Assembly (NCBI RefSeq): GCF_003626535.1
Contig: NZ_RBAL01000007.1
Coordinates: 186,001 to 250,000, forward strand
Source of the DNA: Streptomyces hoynatensis
Lineage (GTDB): Bacteria; Actinomycetota; Actinomycetes; Streptomycetales; Streptomycetaceae
Reading direction: 5' to 3'
DNA: 64,000 bases
Part shown: positions 8,022 through 17,328 of the stretch, piece by piece
How the letters are laid out: every line of letters starts with the position of its first letter
Position numbering within the stretch: the first letter of the stretch is position 1
The notes under the pieces: generated by a model
What the model was told of the DNA's origin: nothing
Seen by the model: the letters and a program-made list of their open reading frames with translations, nothing else
Databases searched by the model: none
Position numbers and translations under genes: made by a program

Positions 8022-9143
8022 ATGCGCAACTGGCGCGCCACGACCGCCGCGATAGCCACGGTGTCCGCTCTGGCCCTGGTCACGGCCTGCAGCAGCAGCA
8101 ACGAGGACGACGAGCCCACCAACGACGGCAGCTCGAGCAGCAGCTCGGGCGCCTCCGACCTCTCGGGCACCATCTCCGGCGTGGGCTCCAGCGCCCAGCA
8201 GGCCGCCCAGCAGGCCTGGCAGGCCGCCTTCCTCGCGGACAACCCGGATGTGACCATCAACTACGACCCGGCCGGCTCCGGCGCCGGGCGTGAGCAGTTC
8301 ATCGCGGGCGGCGACGTGGCCTTCGCCGGCTCCGACGCCTACCTCGACGACACCGAGATCACCGACGCCACCGCCCGCTGCGCCGACGGCGAGGTCGTCG
8401 AGCTGCCGGTCTACGTCTCGCCCATCGCGATCGTCTACAACCTGCCGGGCGTCGACGAGCTGAACCTCAGCCCCTCCACCCTGGCCCAGATCTTCGACCA
8501 GAAGATCACCAACTGGAACGACGAGGCCATCGCGGCCGACAACCCGGGCGTCGAGCTGCCCGACACGGCGATCACCCCGGTGAACCGCTCCGACAAGTCC
8601 GGCACCACCGAGAACTTCACGGACTACCTGGCCCAGACCGCGCCCGAGGACTGGCAGCACGAGGTCAGCGGCGACTGGCCGGTGTCCGGCGGCGAGGGCG
8701 CGGACGGCACCTCCGGCGTCATCCAGGCCGTGACCAACGGCGAGGGCGCCATCGGCTACGCCGACGCCAGCCAGGCCGGCGACCTGGGCACCGCGCGCAT
8801 CAAGGTCGGCGACGAGTACGCCGCGTACTCCGCCGAGGCCGCCGCCGCCGTTCTGGAGGTCTCGCAGAAGGCCGAGGGCCGCGGCGAGTACGACTTCGGC
8901 TACGACCTGGCCCGCGACACCACCGAGTCGGGCACCTACCCGATCGTCCTGGTCTCCTACGTGATCGGCTGCACCCAGTACGACGACCCGGCCACCACCG
9001 AGCTGGTGAAGAGCTACTTCGGCTACCTCATCAGCGAGGAGGGCCAGCAGGCCGCCGCCGAGGCCGCCGGCTCCGCCCCGATCTCCGACGCGCTGCGCCA
9101 GCAGCTGCAGCCCGCGGTGGACGCCATCGGCGCCGCGAGCTGA
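8022..9143 (+). CDS. pstS: Phosphate ABC transporter substrate-binding lipoprotein PstS
   Basis: 373 residues. The lipoprotein signal peptide has lipobox LVTAC with the lipidated Cys at residue 23, followed by a Ser/Asp-rich tether. The mature protein has phosphate-binding protein features: GVGSSAQQ near the start, FAGSDAYL, and the phosphate loop NRSDKSGTTENF. It captures inorganic phosphate outside the membrane and delivers it to PstCA. ATG 8022 has GAGGAG 9 bases upstream; a longer reading from 7875 would lack the signal peptide. A strong hairpin separates it from pstC. Confidence 0.97.
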   Translation: MRNWRATTAAIATVSALALVTACSSSNEDDEPTNDGSSSSSSGASDLSGTISGVGSSAQQAAQQAWQAAFLADNPDVTINYDPAGSGAGREQFIAGGDVAFAGSDAYLDDTEITDATARCADGEVVELPVYVSPIAIVYNLPGVDELNLSPSTLAQIFDQKITNWNDEAIAADNPGVELPDTAITPVNRSDKSGTTENFTDYLAQTAPEDWQHEVSGDWPVSGGEGADGTSGVIQAVTNGEGAIGYADASQAGDLGTARIKVGDEYAAYSAEAAAAVLEVSQKAEGRGEYDFGYDLARDTTESGTYPIVLVSYVIGCTQYDDPATTELVKSYFGYLISEEGQQAAAEAAGSAPISDALRQQLQPAVDAIGAAS

Positions 9144-9162
9144 ACCGCCCCGGTCCTTCACG

Positions 9163-9197
9163 GTCCGGGCGGCCACCCCTCGGGGGGCCGCCCGGAC
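9163..9197 (+). terminator. Intra-operon hairpin between pstS and pstC
   Basis: A perfect 12-base-pair stem (GTCCGGGCGGCC with GGCCGCCCGGAC) and an 11-base loop begin about 20 bases after the pstS stop. No U-tract follows. It probably attenuates transcription into pstCAB, or stabilises the pstS message, so that the binding protein is made in excess. The role is inferred. Confidence 0.7.
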
Positions 9198-9285
9198 CTG
9201 AGGGCTTCCCGGACCTCCCCGCCGGGGCGCGGCGAGATCCGCGACTTCCGGAGCTTCGGACGCCAGCACGAGAAAGGGATAAGAA

Positions 9286-10230
9286 GTGCCCCCCACCACC
9301 GAGAAGACAGGCACCAGGGGAGCGCCGCTCCGCCTGGGTGACCGGGTCTTCGCCGGCGCCTCCACCGGGGCGGGTGTCCTGATCCTGGTGATCCTCGCCG
9401 GGGTCGCGGCCTTCCTGGTCAGCGAGGCCTGGCCCGCGGTGACCGCGCCCTCGGAGGAGATACCAGGCGAGGACAACATCGTCCTCTACATCTGGCCCCT
9501 GCTCTTCGGCACGCTGCTCTCCGCGTTCCTCGCCCTGGTGATCGCCACTCCGCTCGCGGTGGCGATCGCCCTGTTCATCTCGCACTACGCGCCGCGCAGC
9601 GTCGCCACGATCCTCGGCTACGTCATCGACCTGCTGGCCGCGGTGCCCAGCATCATCTACGGCCTGTGGGGCGCGCAGGTGCTCGCGCCGCAGACCGTCG
9701 ATCCGACGCAGTGGCTGGAGGACAACCTCGGCTTCATCCCGCTGTTCGACGGCCCGGCCTCGGCCACCGGCCGCACGATGCTCACGGTGACCCTCGTGCT
9801 CGCGGTGATGATCCTGCCGATCTGCACCGCCGTCGTGCGCGAGGCGTTCCTGCAGACCCCGCGGCTGCACGAGGAGGCCTCGCTCGCCCTCGGCGCGACC
9901 CGCTGGGAGATGATCCGGATGTCGGTGCTGCCCTTCGGCAGGTCGGCCATCGTCGGCGGCGCGATGCTCGGCCTCGGCCGCGCGCTCGGCGAGACCATGG
10001 CCGTCGCGATGGTGCTCTCCGTCTCGGGCGACGTCACCTTCGACCTCATCAGCCAGGCCAACCCCTCCACGATCGCCGCGAACGTCGCGCTCTCCTTCCC
10101 CGAGTCCTCCGGGACCGAGATCAACGTCCTGATCGCCTCGGGCCTTGTCCTCTTCATCGTCACGCTGCTGGTCAACATGGCGGCGCGTGCGGTGATCAAC
10201 CGGCGCCGCGACTTCTCGGGGGCCAACTGA
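9286..10230 (+). CDS. pstC: Phosphate ABC transporter permease PstC
   Basis: 314 residues with six predicted membrane helices. The cytoplasmic EAA loop is HEEASLALGATRWEMIRMSVLP. It forms the membrane channel with PstA. The start is GTG 9286 with AGAAAGGGA upstream. The stop shares one base with the pstA ATG (TGATG), a sign of translational coupling. Confidence 0.96.
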   Translation: MPPTTEKTGTRGAPLRLGDRVFAGASTGAGVLILVILAGVAAFLVSEAWPAVTAPSEEIPGEDNIVLYIWPLLFGTLLSAFLALVIATPLAVAIALFISHYAPRSVATILGYVIDLLAAVPSIIYGLWGAQVLAPQTVDPTQWLEDNLGFIPLFDGPASATGRTMLTVTLVLAVMILPICTAVVREAFLQTPRLHEEASLALGATRWEMIRMSVLPFGRSAIVGGAMLGLGRALGETMAVAMVLSVSGDVTFDLISQANPSTIAANVALSFPESSGTEINVLIASGLVLFIVTLLVNMAARAVINRRRDFSGAN

Positions 10231-11309
10231 TGACGTCAGCACACACCGCCTCCGCCCCGGCCGAGGCCGAGCCGCAGCTCCAGACCCCGCTCACGCACCG
10301 CTCGCTGCCGCGCCGGGCCGCCCCGGCCGTGCTGCTCGTGGCCCTGCTGGCCGGCCTCGGGCTGCGGCTCGCCGGGCTCGCCCTGGCCTGGAGCGCGATC
10401 CTGGCCGCGGTCGGCTACACGGTGGCGATCTATTCCTGGTCCCGCGCGGTCGAGGGCACGCGGAAGGCCTTCGACCGGATGGTCACCGCGATCGTCACCT
10501 CGGCCTTCCTGCTCGCGCTGCTGCCGCTGGTGTCCGTGCTGTGGACCGTGGTCGACCGCGGCAGCGGCCGCTTCGACTCCGAGTTCTTCAGCTACTCGAT
10601 GCGCGGCATCGTCGGCGAGGGCGGCGGCGCCCACCACGCGATCATCGGCACCCTGATCGTCACCGGCATCGCGGCGCTGATCTCGGTGCCCGTCGGGATG
10701 CTGACCGCCATCTACCTCGTCGAGTACGGCCGCGGCCGCCTCGCCAGGTACATCACCTTCTTCGTGGACGTGATGACCGGCGTCCCCTCCATCGTGGCCG
10801 GCCTGTTCGCCTACGCCCTGTTCGAGCTGTTCTACGAGGCCGGCGTCCGCATGGGCATCATGGGCTCGGTCGCCCTCTCGGTGCTGATGATCCCGATCGT
10901 GGTCCGCTCCACCGAGGAGATGCTGAAGCTGGTGCCCAACGAGCTGCGGGAGGCGTCGTACGCCCTCGCGGTGCCGAAGTGGCGCACCATCCTGCGGGTC
11001 GTGCTGCCGACCGCCGTCGCCGGCATCGCCACCGGCATCACCCTGGCCATCGCCCGGGTCATCGGCGAGACGGCCCCGCTGCTGGTCACCGCGGGCGTCA
11101 CCGCGAGCGACAACTTCAACCCCTTCGACGGCCGCATGGCGACACTGTCGGTGTTCTCGTACAACGAGTACCGCTCCCCCGGTGTCCCGCCCGAGCCGTC
11201 CTTCGACCGGGCCTGGGCCGCGGCCCTCACGCTGATCCTCATCGTGATGCTGCTCAACCTCGTCGCCCGGCTCATCTCCCGGCTCTTCGCGCCCAAGACC
11301 CGCGCCTAG
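10230..11309 (+). CDS. pstA: Phosphate ABC transporter permease PstA
   Basis: 359 residues with an N-terminal cytoplasmic tail of about 25 residues, two helices close to the N-terminus, then the transporter core. The EAA loop is NELREASYALAVPKWRTILR. ATG 10230 overlaps the pstC stop by one base. It partners PstC in the membrane. The two extra N-terminal helices make it longer than E. coli PstA (about 296 residues), as is usual in actinobacteria. Confidence 0.96.
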   Translation: MTSAHTASAPAEAEPQLQTPLTHRSLPRRAAPAVLLVALLAGLGLRLAGLALAWSAILAAVGYTVAIYSWSRAVEGTRKAFDRMVTAIVTSAFLLALLPLVSVLWTVVDRGSGRFDSEFFSYSMRGIVGEGGGAHHAIIGTLIVTGIAALISVPVGMLTAIYLVEYGRGRLARYITFFVDVMTGVPSIVAGLFAYALFELFYEAGVRMGIMGSVALSVLMIPIVVRSTEEMLKLVPNELREASYALAVPKWRTILRVVLPTAVAGIATGITLAIARVIGETAPLLVTAGVTASDNFNPFDGRMATLSVFSYNEYRSPGVPPEPSFDRAWAAALTLILIVMLLNLVARLISRLFAPKTRA

Positions 11310-11354
11310 CGCCACCACCGACCCACCGGAACGACGTTAAGGAAGCGAAGCACT

Positions 11355-12134
11355 GTGGCCAAGCGCATCGAGGTCAAGGGTCTCGACATCTACTACGACA
11401 AGTTCCTCGCCGTGCAGGGCGTGTCGATGACGATCAGGCCGAAGGCCGTGACGGCGCTCATCGGGCCGTCAGGCTGCGGCAAGTCCACGTTCCTGCGCAC
11501 GCTCAACCGGATGCACGAGCTCGTCCCCAAGGCGCGGGTCGAGGGCAAGGTCCTCATGGACGACCAGGACCTGTACGGGGCGAACGTCGACCCGGTCAGC
11601 GTCCGCCGGCACATAGGCATGGTCTTCCAGCGGCCCAACCCCTTCCCGACCATGTCGATCTACGACAACGTCGCGGCGGGCGTGAAGCTCAACAGCAAGC
11701 GGATGAAGCGCGCGGACCTCGACGACCTGGTCGAGCGCTCGCTGAAGTCCGCGAACCTCTGGGAGGAGGTCAAGGACCGGCTCGGCAAGCCGGGTTCCGG
11801 GCTGTCCGGCGGGCAGCAGCAGCGCCTGTGCATCGCCCGCGCCATCGCGGTGCAGCCCGACGTGCTGCTGATGGACGAGCCCTGCTCGGCCCTCGACCCG
11901 ATCTCCACCCAGGCGATCGAGGACCTGATGCTGGACCTCAAGTCCCAGTACACGATCGTGATCGTCACCCACAACATGCAGCAGGCGGCGCGCGTCAGCG
12001 ACGTCACCGGCTTCTTCAACCTGAAGGCGGTCGGCGAGCCAGGCGGCCTGGTGGAGATCGACGACACCGAGACGATCTTCTCCACGCCGAGCAACAGGGC
12101 CACCGAGGACTACATCTCGGGCCGCTTCGGCTGA
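11355..12134 (+). CDS. pstB: Phosphate ABC transporter ATP-binding protein PstB
   Basis: 259 residues of canonical length. Walker A is GPSGCGKST, the Q-loop lies in [17 protein letters not shown], the signature is LSGGQQQR, Walker B runs into [12 protein letters not shown], and the H-loop is VTHNMQQ. It hydrolyses ATP to drive phosphate uptake through PstCA. GTG 11355 follows a GGAAGCGAAG stretch, 45 bases after pstA. It is the last gene of the pst operon; a hairpin follows. Confidence 0.97.
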   Translation: MAKRIEVKGLDIYYDKFLAVQGVSMTIRPKAVTALIGPSGCGKSTFLRTLNRMHELVPKARVEGKVLMDDQDLYGANVDPVSVRRHIGMVFQRPNPFPTMSIYDNVAAGVKLNSKRMKRADLDDLVERSLKSANLWEEVKDRLGKPGSGLSGGQQQRLCIARAIAVQPDVLLMDEPCSALDPISTQAIEDLMLDLKSQYTIVIVTHNMQQAARVSDVTGFFNLKAVGEPGGLVEIDDTETIFSTPSNRATEDYISGRFG

Positions 12135-12168
12135 GGACGGGCGGGCACGTCCGGCCCGGCCGCCGGGT

Positions 12169-12198
12169 GGCCGCTCCCCCGCCGCCGGAGGAGCGGCC
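12169..12198. terminator. Terminator between convergent pstB and XRE regulator genes
   Basis: A 9-base-pair stem (GGCCGCTCC with GGAGCGGCC) and a 12-base loop lie midway in the 91-base gap between two converging genes. It can serve both strands. Confidence 0.6.
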
Positions 12199-12225
12199 GG
12201 CCCCGGCCGGGACGTTGCCCGCCCC

Positions 12226-13080
12226 TCACAGCTCCCTGGCGATGTGGTGGATCAGGTTGCGCGACTCGTCCGGGTCGAGCGAGACCTTCAGGGCCCGGCC
12301 GAAGAAGAGCCGGTACCTGGCGAGCGTGGCCTCCGCGTCCAGGAAGAAGCCGCCGATGGGCGCGTCCACCTGCACCGTGTCCAGCTGCGGCACCACGCCG
12401 TAGGCGTAGAGCACCGGCTGGGTGGCCTCGAAGTACTCCTCGTTGGTGAAGGGGATGACCCGCACCGTGATGTGGGGGCGCTCCGAGTCGAGCATCAGCT
12501 GCTCCAGCTGCGCCCTGGCCACCTTCCTGCCGCCGAAGCGCATCCGCAGCGCGGCCTCGTGCAGGAAGACGTCGAAGGGCGGCGGGTTGTCCCGCTCCAG
12601 GACAACCTTGCGCCGCATCCGGTGCTCCGTGCGGGCCTCGATCTCCTCGCGCGGCAGTTCGACCACCCCACCGTGGAAGAGCGTCCGCGCATAGTCCTCG
12701 GTCTGCAGCAGGCCGGGCACCGACACCGTTTGCAGGATCTGCATGGAAACGGCGTGGTGCTCCAGCTCCGAGGTGTCGAGCCAGCTGGGGGCAAGGATGC
12801 CCCGGTACTCGTCCCACCAGAACTGCCCCCGGTGCTCCCTGGCGATGGCGCACAGGGCGTCGAGCAGGGCCTGGTCGGAGCATTCGTAGAACGTGGCGAG
12901 CTTCCGGATGCGGTCCTCGCTCACCCCGATGCGCCCCGACTCTATGTGGCTGATCTTGCCCTGGTCGGTTCCGAGCATCCCGGCGGCCTCCCGGGCCGTC
13001 TTCCCGGCGCGCTCCCGCAGTCGTCGCAACTCCGCACCCAACCGCGCCTGTCGGGCGGTCGGATTCTCCCTCGGCGGCAT
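12226..13080 (-). CDS. XRE-family helix-turn-helix regulator with DUF5753 domain
   Basis: 284 residues. The N-terminal HTH covers about residues 13-68 (LRRLRERAGKTAREAAGMLG, GKISHIESGRIGVSED). The rest is the DUF5753 region, with typical segments FWWDEYRGILAPSWLDTSELEH, PGLLQTEDYARTLF and IRVIPF-like VRVIPFTNEEYF. Streptomyces genomes encode dozens of such proteins, often beside a small DUF397 gene; none is adjacent here. Its target is unknown. The ATG start has a usual position relative to the HTH. Confidence 0.9.
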   Translation of the reverse strand: MPPRENPTARQARLGAELRRLRERAGKTAREAAGMLGTDQGKISHIESGRIGVSEDRIRKLATFYECSDQALLDALCAIAREHRGQFWWDEYRGILAPSWLDTSELEHHAVSMQILQTVSVPGLLQTEDYARTLFHGGVVELPREEIEARTEHRMRRKVVLERDNPPPFDVFLHEAALRMRFGGRKVARAQLEQLMLDSERPHITVRVIPFTNEEYFEATQPVLYAYGVVPQLDTVQVDAPIGGFFLDAEATLARYRLFFGRALKVSLDPDESRNLIHHIAREL

Positions 13081-13531
13081 CGGTTCCCAGTCCTTCCGTC
13101 GGCTGGCCCCGAGTTTGCCGCCCCCTCACCCCTTGAGTCCACTCGCCTACAGATGGCCGAAAATCCCCACCGCGCGCCGGCGCCGCCCCGCGCACGCCCC
13201 GGGGGATACACGACGGATTGCCCCGGTTGCGCCCTGGTGTGTCCCGGCCCCGGACGCGGAACGGCAAGAGCGCCACGGAATATGTATGCCCCTCCTCGGG
13301 CGTGCCCGTCTTGTGCCGCCCGCACGAGCCGGGACCCGCCCCCGCCGGCGCGCCCTGGACCGCGGCATGGGCGAGCACCACCACCGCCCCGCGGCCCCGG
13401 GAGCGGGCGGCACCTGACCGGCCACGGAACGGCGGCGGACCGGCGCGGACCGGGCCGCGGGCCGGGGAAGGAGGCGGCTTCGGCGACCGGCCCCTGACCA
13501 CCGGGGCCCGGGTGCCGGTACGTTGGGTGGA
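13081..13531. other. 451-base intergenic gap between divergent genes
   Basis: The gap holds the divergent promoters of the XRE regulator and the helicase-associated protein. It is AT-richer near 13260-13290. I see no conserved gene, RNA or clear operator; the open readings across it are compositionally random GC-rich frames. Confidence 0.5.
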
Positions 13532-16087
13532 ATGACCCGTGAGCGACACGCCCCAGCGGGCGGGCGGCACCCCCAGCGCGACGCGCGTGCGCGCCGGCCC
13601 GACGTTGCGCGGACGCTCGCCGACGAGCTCCGGGCGCGGTCCGACGCCGAGCTCGCCGGGCTGCTGCGGGCCAGGGCCGACCTGCTCTCCCCGCTGCCGG
13701 GCGACCTCTCCCAGCTGGCCACCAGGGCGGGCAGCCGGGCCTCGGTGCTCCGCGCCCTCGAACGCCTCGACACCTTCACCCTGCAGACCGCAGAGGCGCT
13801 GGCCATCGCCCCCCAGCCCTGCCCCTACGACACCCTCGCCGCCCTGCTGCCCGGCTGTGCGGAACGGCTCCCCGCCGCGGTCGGCAGGCTGCGTTCCCGC
13901 GCCCTGCTGTGGGGCGAACCCGACCGGCTGCGCCTGGTGCGCACCGCCCAGGAGCTCCTTGCCCCCACCGCCTCCCGGCCGAGCGCCACCGGGCTCGGCC
14001 CCACCCTCGCCGAGGCCGCCGCCGGGATGTCGCCGAGCCGGGTGCAGGAGCTGCTCGCCGCCGCGGGGCTGCCCGCCACCCACGACCCGGTGTCCGCGCT
14101 CGCCGCACTCGGCGCCCTCTTCTCCGACGGCGCGCGTCTCGACGCCCTGCTCGCCCAGGCCCCCGAGCCCGCCCGCTCGGTCCTGGACCGGCTGGTGTGG
14201 GGCCCGCCCTACGGCACGGTGACCGCGGGCGGCGGCACCGTCTCCCCGCACCCGGGACCCCACCTGCGCTGGCTGCTCGACCGCGGCCTGCTGATGCCCA
14301 CGAGCCCGGGCACCGTCGTGCTGCCGCGGGAGGTCGCGCTCACGCTGCGCGGCGGGCGCGCCCACCGCGAGCCCCGCCCCGAGCCCCCGAGCCCCCCGCT
14401 GCGCGCCGAGCACGCCCCCGAGGCGGTGGATGCCGCCGCTGCCGCCGCGGCGCACATCGCGCTGAACGTGGTCGAGGAGCTGCTGACCGCCTGGGAGGCC
14501 GACCGGCCCGCCGTCCTGCGGGCCGGGGGCCTCGGCGCCCGGGAGCTGAAGCGGACGGCGGCGCAGCTCTCGCTCTCCGAGCCGGAGGCCGCCTTCTGGA
14601 TCGAACTCGCCTACGCCGCCGGGCTGCTGGCCTCCGACGGCGAGGCCGACGAGCGGTACGCGCCCACCCCCGCCTACGACGAGTGGCTCGCCGCCGGCGC
14701 CGAGCGGCGCTGGCTCACGCTGGTCCGCGCCTGGCTCGCCGCCACCCGGGTGCCGGGGCTGGCCGGCGCCAGGGACGCCAAGGGCCGGGTGCTGGCCGCG
14801 CTCGGCCCCGGGCTCGACCGCGGCCCGGCCCCTGCGCTGCGCCACCGGGTGCTGTCCCTGCTGGCCGCGCTGCCGCCGGGCGCCGCGCCCGAGCCGGGCG
14901 GGGTCGTCGCGCGGATGCACTGGGAACTGCCGCGCCGCATGCCGGAGGAGACCAGGGCCGAGTTGAGCGAGGCCGCCCTCGCCGAGGCGGAGCGGCTCGG
15001 CGTCACCGGCCGCGGCGCCCTGGCCTCGTTCGCCCGCCCGCTGCTGGCCGGGGACGCCGAAGGCATCGAGGCCGCCGCGGGCACCGAGGAGGCCGCGGGC
15101 ACCGGGGCCGCCGCGGGCGCGGCCGGGGCGAGGGAGCGGGAGGAGGCCGCCGCCGCGCTGCTCGCCCCGCTGCTGCCCGAGCCCCTCGACCACTTCCTGC
15201 TCCAGGCCGACCTGACCGCCGTCGCCCCCGGGCCGCTCACCCGGGAACTCCGGCAGGCGATGGCCGCGGCGGCCGACGTGGAGTCCAAGGGCGGCGCCAC
15301 CGTCTACCGCTTCACGCCGGACTCGGTGCGCCGCGCCCTCGACTCGGGCTGGTCGCCCGCCAGGCTCCACGCCTTCCTCGCCGAGCACTCCCGCACCCCG
15401 GTGCCGCAGCCGCTCGGCTACCTCGTGGACGACGTGGCCAGGCGGCACGGGCAGCTGCGGGTGGGCGCGGCCGGCTCGTACCTGCGGTGCGAGGACGACG
15501 CGCTGCTCACCCAGCTGCTCGCCGACCGGCGCTGCGCCGGGCTGCGGCTGCGCCGTCTCGTGCCCACCGTGCTGATCTCCCAGGCGCCCCCGGACACGCT
15601 GCTCGACCGGCTGCGCGAACTCGGCTTCGCCCCGGCGGCCGAGACCGCGGAGGGCGCGGTCGTGGCGCTGCGGGCCGAGCCGCGCAGGACCCCGCCGCGC
15701 TCCGCGCCCGAGCCCGCCCCCGACGGGCCGCCGCCCGCGGACGAGGCGCTGCTCACCGCCGCGGTGCGGGCCATCAGGGCGGGGGACCACGCCGCGGGCG
15801 CCGCGCCGCGCCCGGCGGGCGGGCGGGTCGGCGCCGCCCTGGAGCAGGCGGCCACCGGCGCCCCGCCGCGCACCTCGGCGGCCGAGACGCTCGCCACCCT
15901 CCAGGCGGCGGCGCGGGGCGGCGAGCTGGTGTGGATCGGGCACGTCGGCGCCGACGGCGTGGCGGGCCGGCGGGTGCTGGCCCCGGTGCGCGTCGAGGGC
16001 GGCTTCGTCACCGCCTTCGACCACACGGCGGAGGAGCTGCGCACCTACCCGCTGCACCGCATCACCGGCGCCACGGTCCTCGGCTGA
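13532..16087 (+). CDS. Helicase-associated domain protein (Helicase_C_3/PF13625-like), 851 residues
   Basis: A large actinobacterial protein without a helicase motor. There is no Walker A or DEAD/DEAH box. The N-terminal part carries repeated winged-helix-like segments (SDAELAGLLRARADLLSP, ALERLDTFTLQTAEALAI). The C-terminal third contains the helicase-associated block around LLQADLTAVAPGPLTREL, YRFTPDSVRRALDSG and FLAEHSRTPVPQPL. A WYL-like end (EELVWIGHV-type GELVWIGHVGADG, then RTYPLHRITGA) suggests ligand or nucleic-acid sensing. Such proteins are associated with XPB-type helicases in actinobacteria; here the XPB gene is about 11 kb away. ATG 13532 is preferred to the upstream TTG. Confidence 0.8.
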   Translation: MTRERHAPAGGRHPQRDARARRPDVARTLADELRARSDAELAGLLRARADLLSPLPGDLSQLATRAGSRASVLRALERLDTFTLQTAEALAIAPQPCPYDTLAALLPGCAERLPAAVGRLRSRALLWGEPDRLRLVRTAQELLAPTASRPSATGLGPTLAEAAAGMSPSRVQELLAAAGLPATHDPVSALAALGALFSDGARLDALLAQAPEPARSVLDRLVWGPPYGTVTAGGGTVSPHPGPHLRWLLDRGLLMPTSPGTVVLPREVALTLRGGRAHREPRPEPPSPPLRAEHAPEAVDAAAAAAAHIALNVVEELLTAWEADRPAVLRAGGLGARELKRTAAQLSLSEPEAAFWIELAYAAGLLASDGEADERYAPTPAYDEWLAAGAERRWLTLVRAWLAATRVPGLAGARDAKGRVLAALGPGLDRGPAPALRHRVLSLLAALPPGAAPEPGGVVARMHWELPRRMPEETRAELSEAALAEAERLGVTGRGALASFARPLLAGDAEGIEAAAGTEEAAGTGAAAGAAGAREREEAAAALLAPLLPEPLDHFLLQADLTAVAPGPLTRELRQAMAAAADVESKGGATVYRFTPDSVRRALDSGWSPARLHAFLAEHSRTPVPQPLGYLVDDVARRHGQLRVGAAGSYLRCEDDALLTQLLADRRCAGLRLRRLVPTVLISQAPPDTLLDRLRELGFAPAAETAEGAVVALRAEPRRTPPRSAPEPAPDGPPPADEALLTAAVRAIRAGDHAAGAAPRPAGGRVGAALEQAATGAPPRTSAAETLATLQAAARGGELVWIGHVGADGVAGRRVLAPVRVEGGFVTAFDHTAEELRTYPLHRITGATVLG

Positions 16088-16306
16088 GCCGCGGGCCCGG
16101 CCCGGGAGTTGCCGCAAGGGGTCCCTCGACTCCTTTGCCCGGCACGCCACTTGGGCGCCTCCCACGGCCCCGGGCCCGGGCCGCCCGCGGAACGCGCCCG
16201 CGCCCGCGCCGGGGCGCGCCGCGCCGGTACAAGCCGCCGCAACGCGGGTAGACATCCTGCACATGCCAAACGCCCCGCAGCCCCGCACGAGCCCGGAGGA
16301 CCCCGC

Positions 16307-17122
16307 ATGCGCTCGCTCCGCGTCGCGCTACTCGCCCTCGGCGCCCTGCTCGCCGCCCTGCTCACCGCCCCGTCCGCCCAGGCGGCCCCGCTGTTCAAGG
16401 CCCCCTTCCCCTGCGGTCAGCAGTGGACCTACAGCCACCACTCGGCCGAGGTCAGGCGCGCCCTCGACTTCGTCAGGTCCGACGGGGGCAGCACCGCGGG
16501 CACCCCGGTCCTCGCCTCGGCCGCGGGCACCGCGACCCGCCACAACGAGCCGGGCGGCGCGGGCCAGTACATCGTGATCGACCACGGCGGCGGCTGGACG
16601 ACGTACTACTTCCACCTCGCGAGCTACTCGGTGCCGAGCGGCGCCCGGGTCGCGCAGGGTGAGCAGATCGGCGTCACCGGCTCCACCGGCAACACCACGG
16701 GCCCGCACCTCCACTACGAGCAACTGCTCAACGGCGTGGGGCAGAACATCGTGATCAACGGCCAGGCCCTGCCGTATCCGGGCTCCTACTACCAGAGTTA
16801 CCTGACGAGCGACAACTGCGGCGGCGGCGATTCCGGCCGGTACTGGGTCGACACCTTCGCCGACACCGAGGGCTACGCGGGCCCCTCCACCGCCTCCCCG
16901 CAGGGCCTGCTGTACCAGGGCACCAGCTACGTCTACTGCAAGGTGGCCGGGGAGCGTTACGAGGGCGCCTACGGCTGGAACCACTGGTGGCTGCGCACCG
17001 ACCTCGACGAGACCTACCCCGGCGGCAACGGCCGCGGCGCCTATGTGCCCGCCTACTACCTCAGCCGCTGGGGCAACGACGAGGCCAGGGACAACAACGG
17101 CACGGTCATCCCCGACTGCTGA
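16307..17122 (+). CDS. Secreted M23 zinc metallopeptidase (beta-lytic/M23A-like peptidoglycan endopeptidase)
   Basis: 271 residues with a classical signal peptide cleaved near AQA-AP at residues 25-27. Zinc ligands can be assigned as His in YSHHSAEV, Asp in RALDFV and the second His of PHLHYEQ. The usual HxGxD motif of LytM-type enzymes is absent; the His-x(n)-Asp arrangement is closer to the M23A group (LasA, beta-lytic protease). The C-terminal 100 residues (SGRYWVDTFADTEGYAG onward) form an extra Cys-containing domain, possibly wall-binding. It probably cleaves peptidoglycan cross-bridges outside the cell. ATG 16307 has CGGAGGA 7 bases upstream. Confidence 0.88.
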   Translation: MRSLRVALLALGALLAALLTAPSAQAAPLFKAPFPCGQQWTYSHHSAEVRRALDFVRSDGGSTAGTPVLASAAGTATRHNEPGGAGQYIVIDHGGGWTTYYFHLASYSVPSGARVAQGEQIGVTGSTGNTTGPHLHYEQLLNGVGQNIVINGQALPYPGSYYQSYLTSDNCGGGDSGRYWVDTFADTEGYAGPSTASPQGLLYQGTSYVYCKVAGERYEGAYGWNHWWLRTDLDETYPGGNGRGAYVPAYYLSRWGNDEARDNNGTVIPDC

Positions 17123-17328
17123 CCCCGCGCCGCCCCGCCTCCCGTCCCCTTCCCCGGGGGCGGGGCGGCGCCTTCCCGGCCGCCGGGCCGCGCGCGTCCC
17201 CGCCGTCACGGGGGGCGCGCGGGGTCTTGCAGGGGGGCGCGCACGGCGGTCGGCGAGCGCCGGCGCACGCGTGATCGTGGGCACGTCCGGCACCGGAATT
17301 CCCCCGGCCCGCCGGACGTTCCCGCAGC

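Noticed and set aside
12110..16288. A 1392-codon minus-strand frame opposite the helicase-associated gene
   Set aside because: It has low-complexity Gly/Arg/Ala composition and no domain. The opposite strand encodes a conserved protein, and the frame runs through the XRE gene in another phase.
16088..16306. Cyclic di-AMP (ydaO-type) riboswitch before the M23 peptidase gene
   Set aside because: Such riboswitches often precede wall-hydrolase genes in streptomycetes, but I could not find their conserved core or pairing pattern in this gap.
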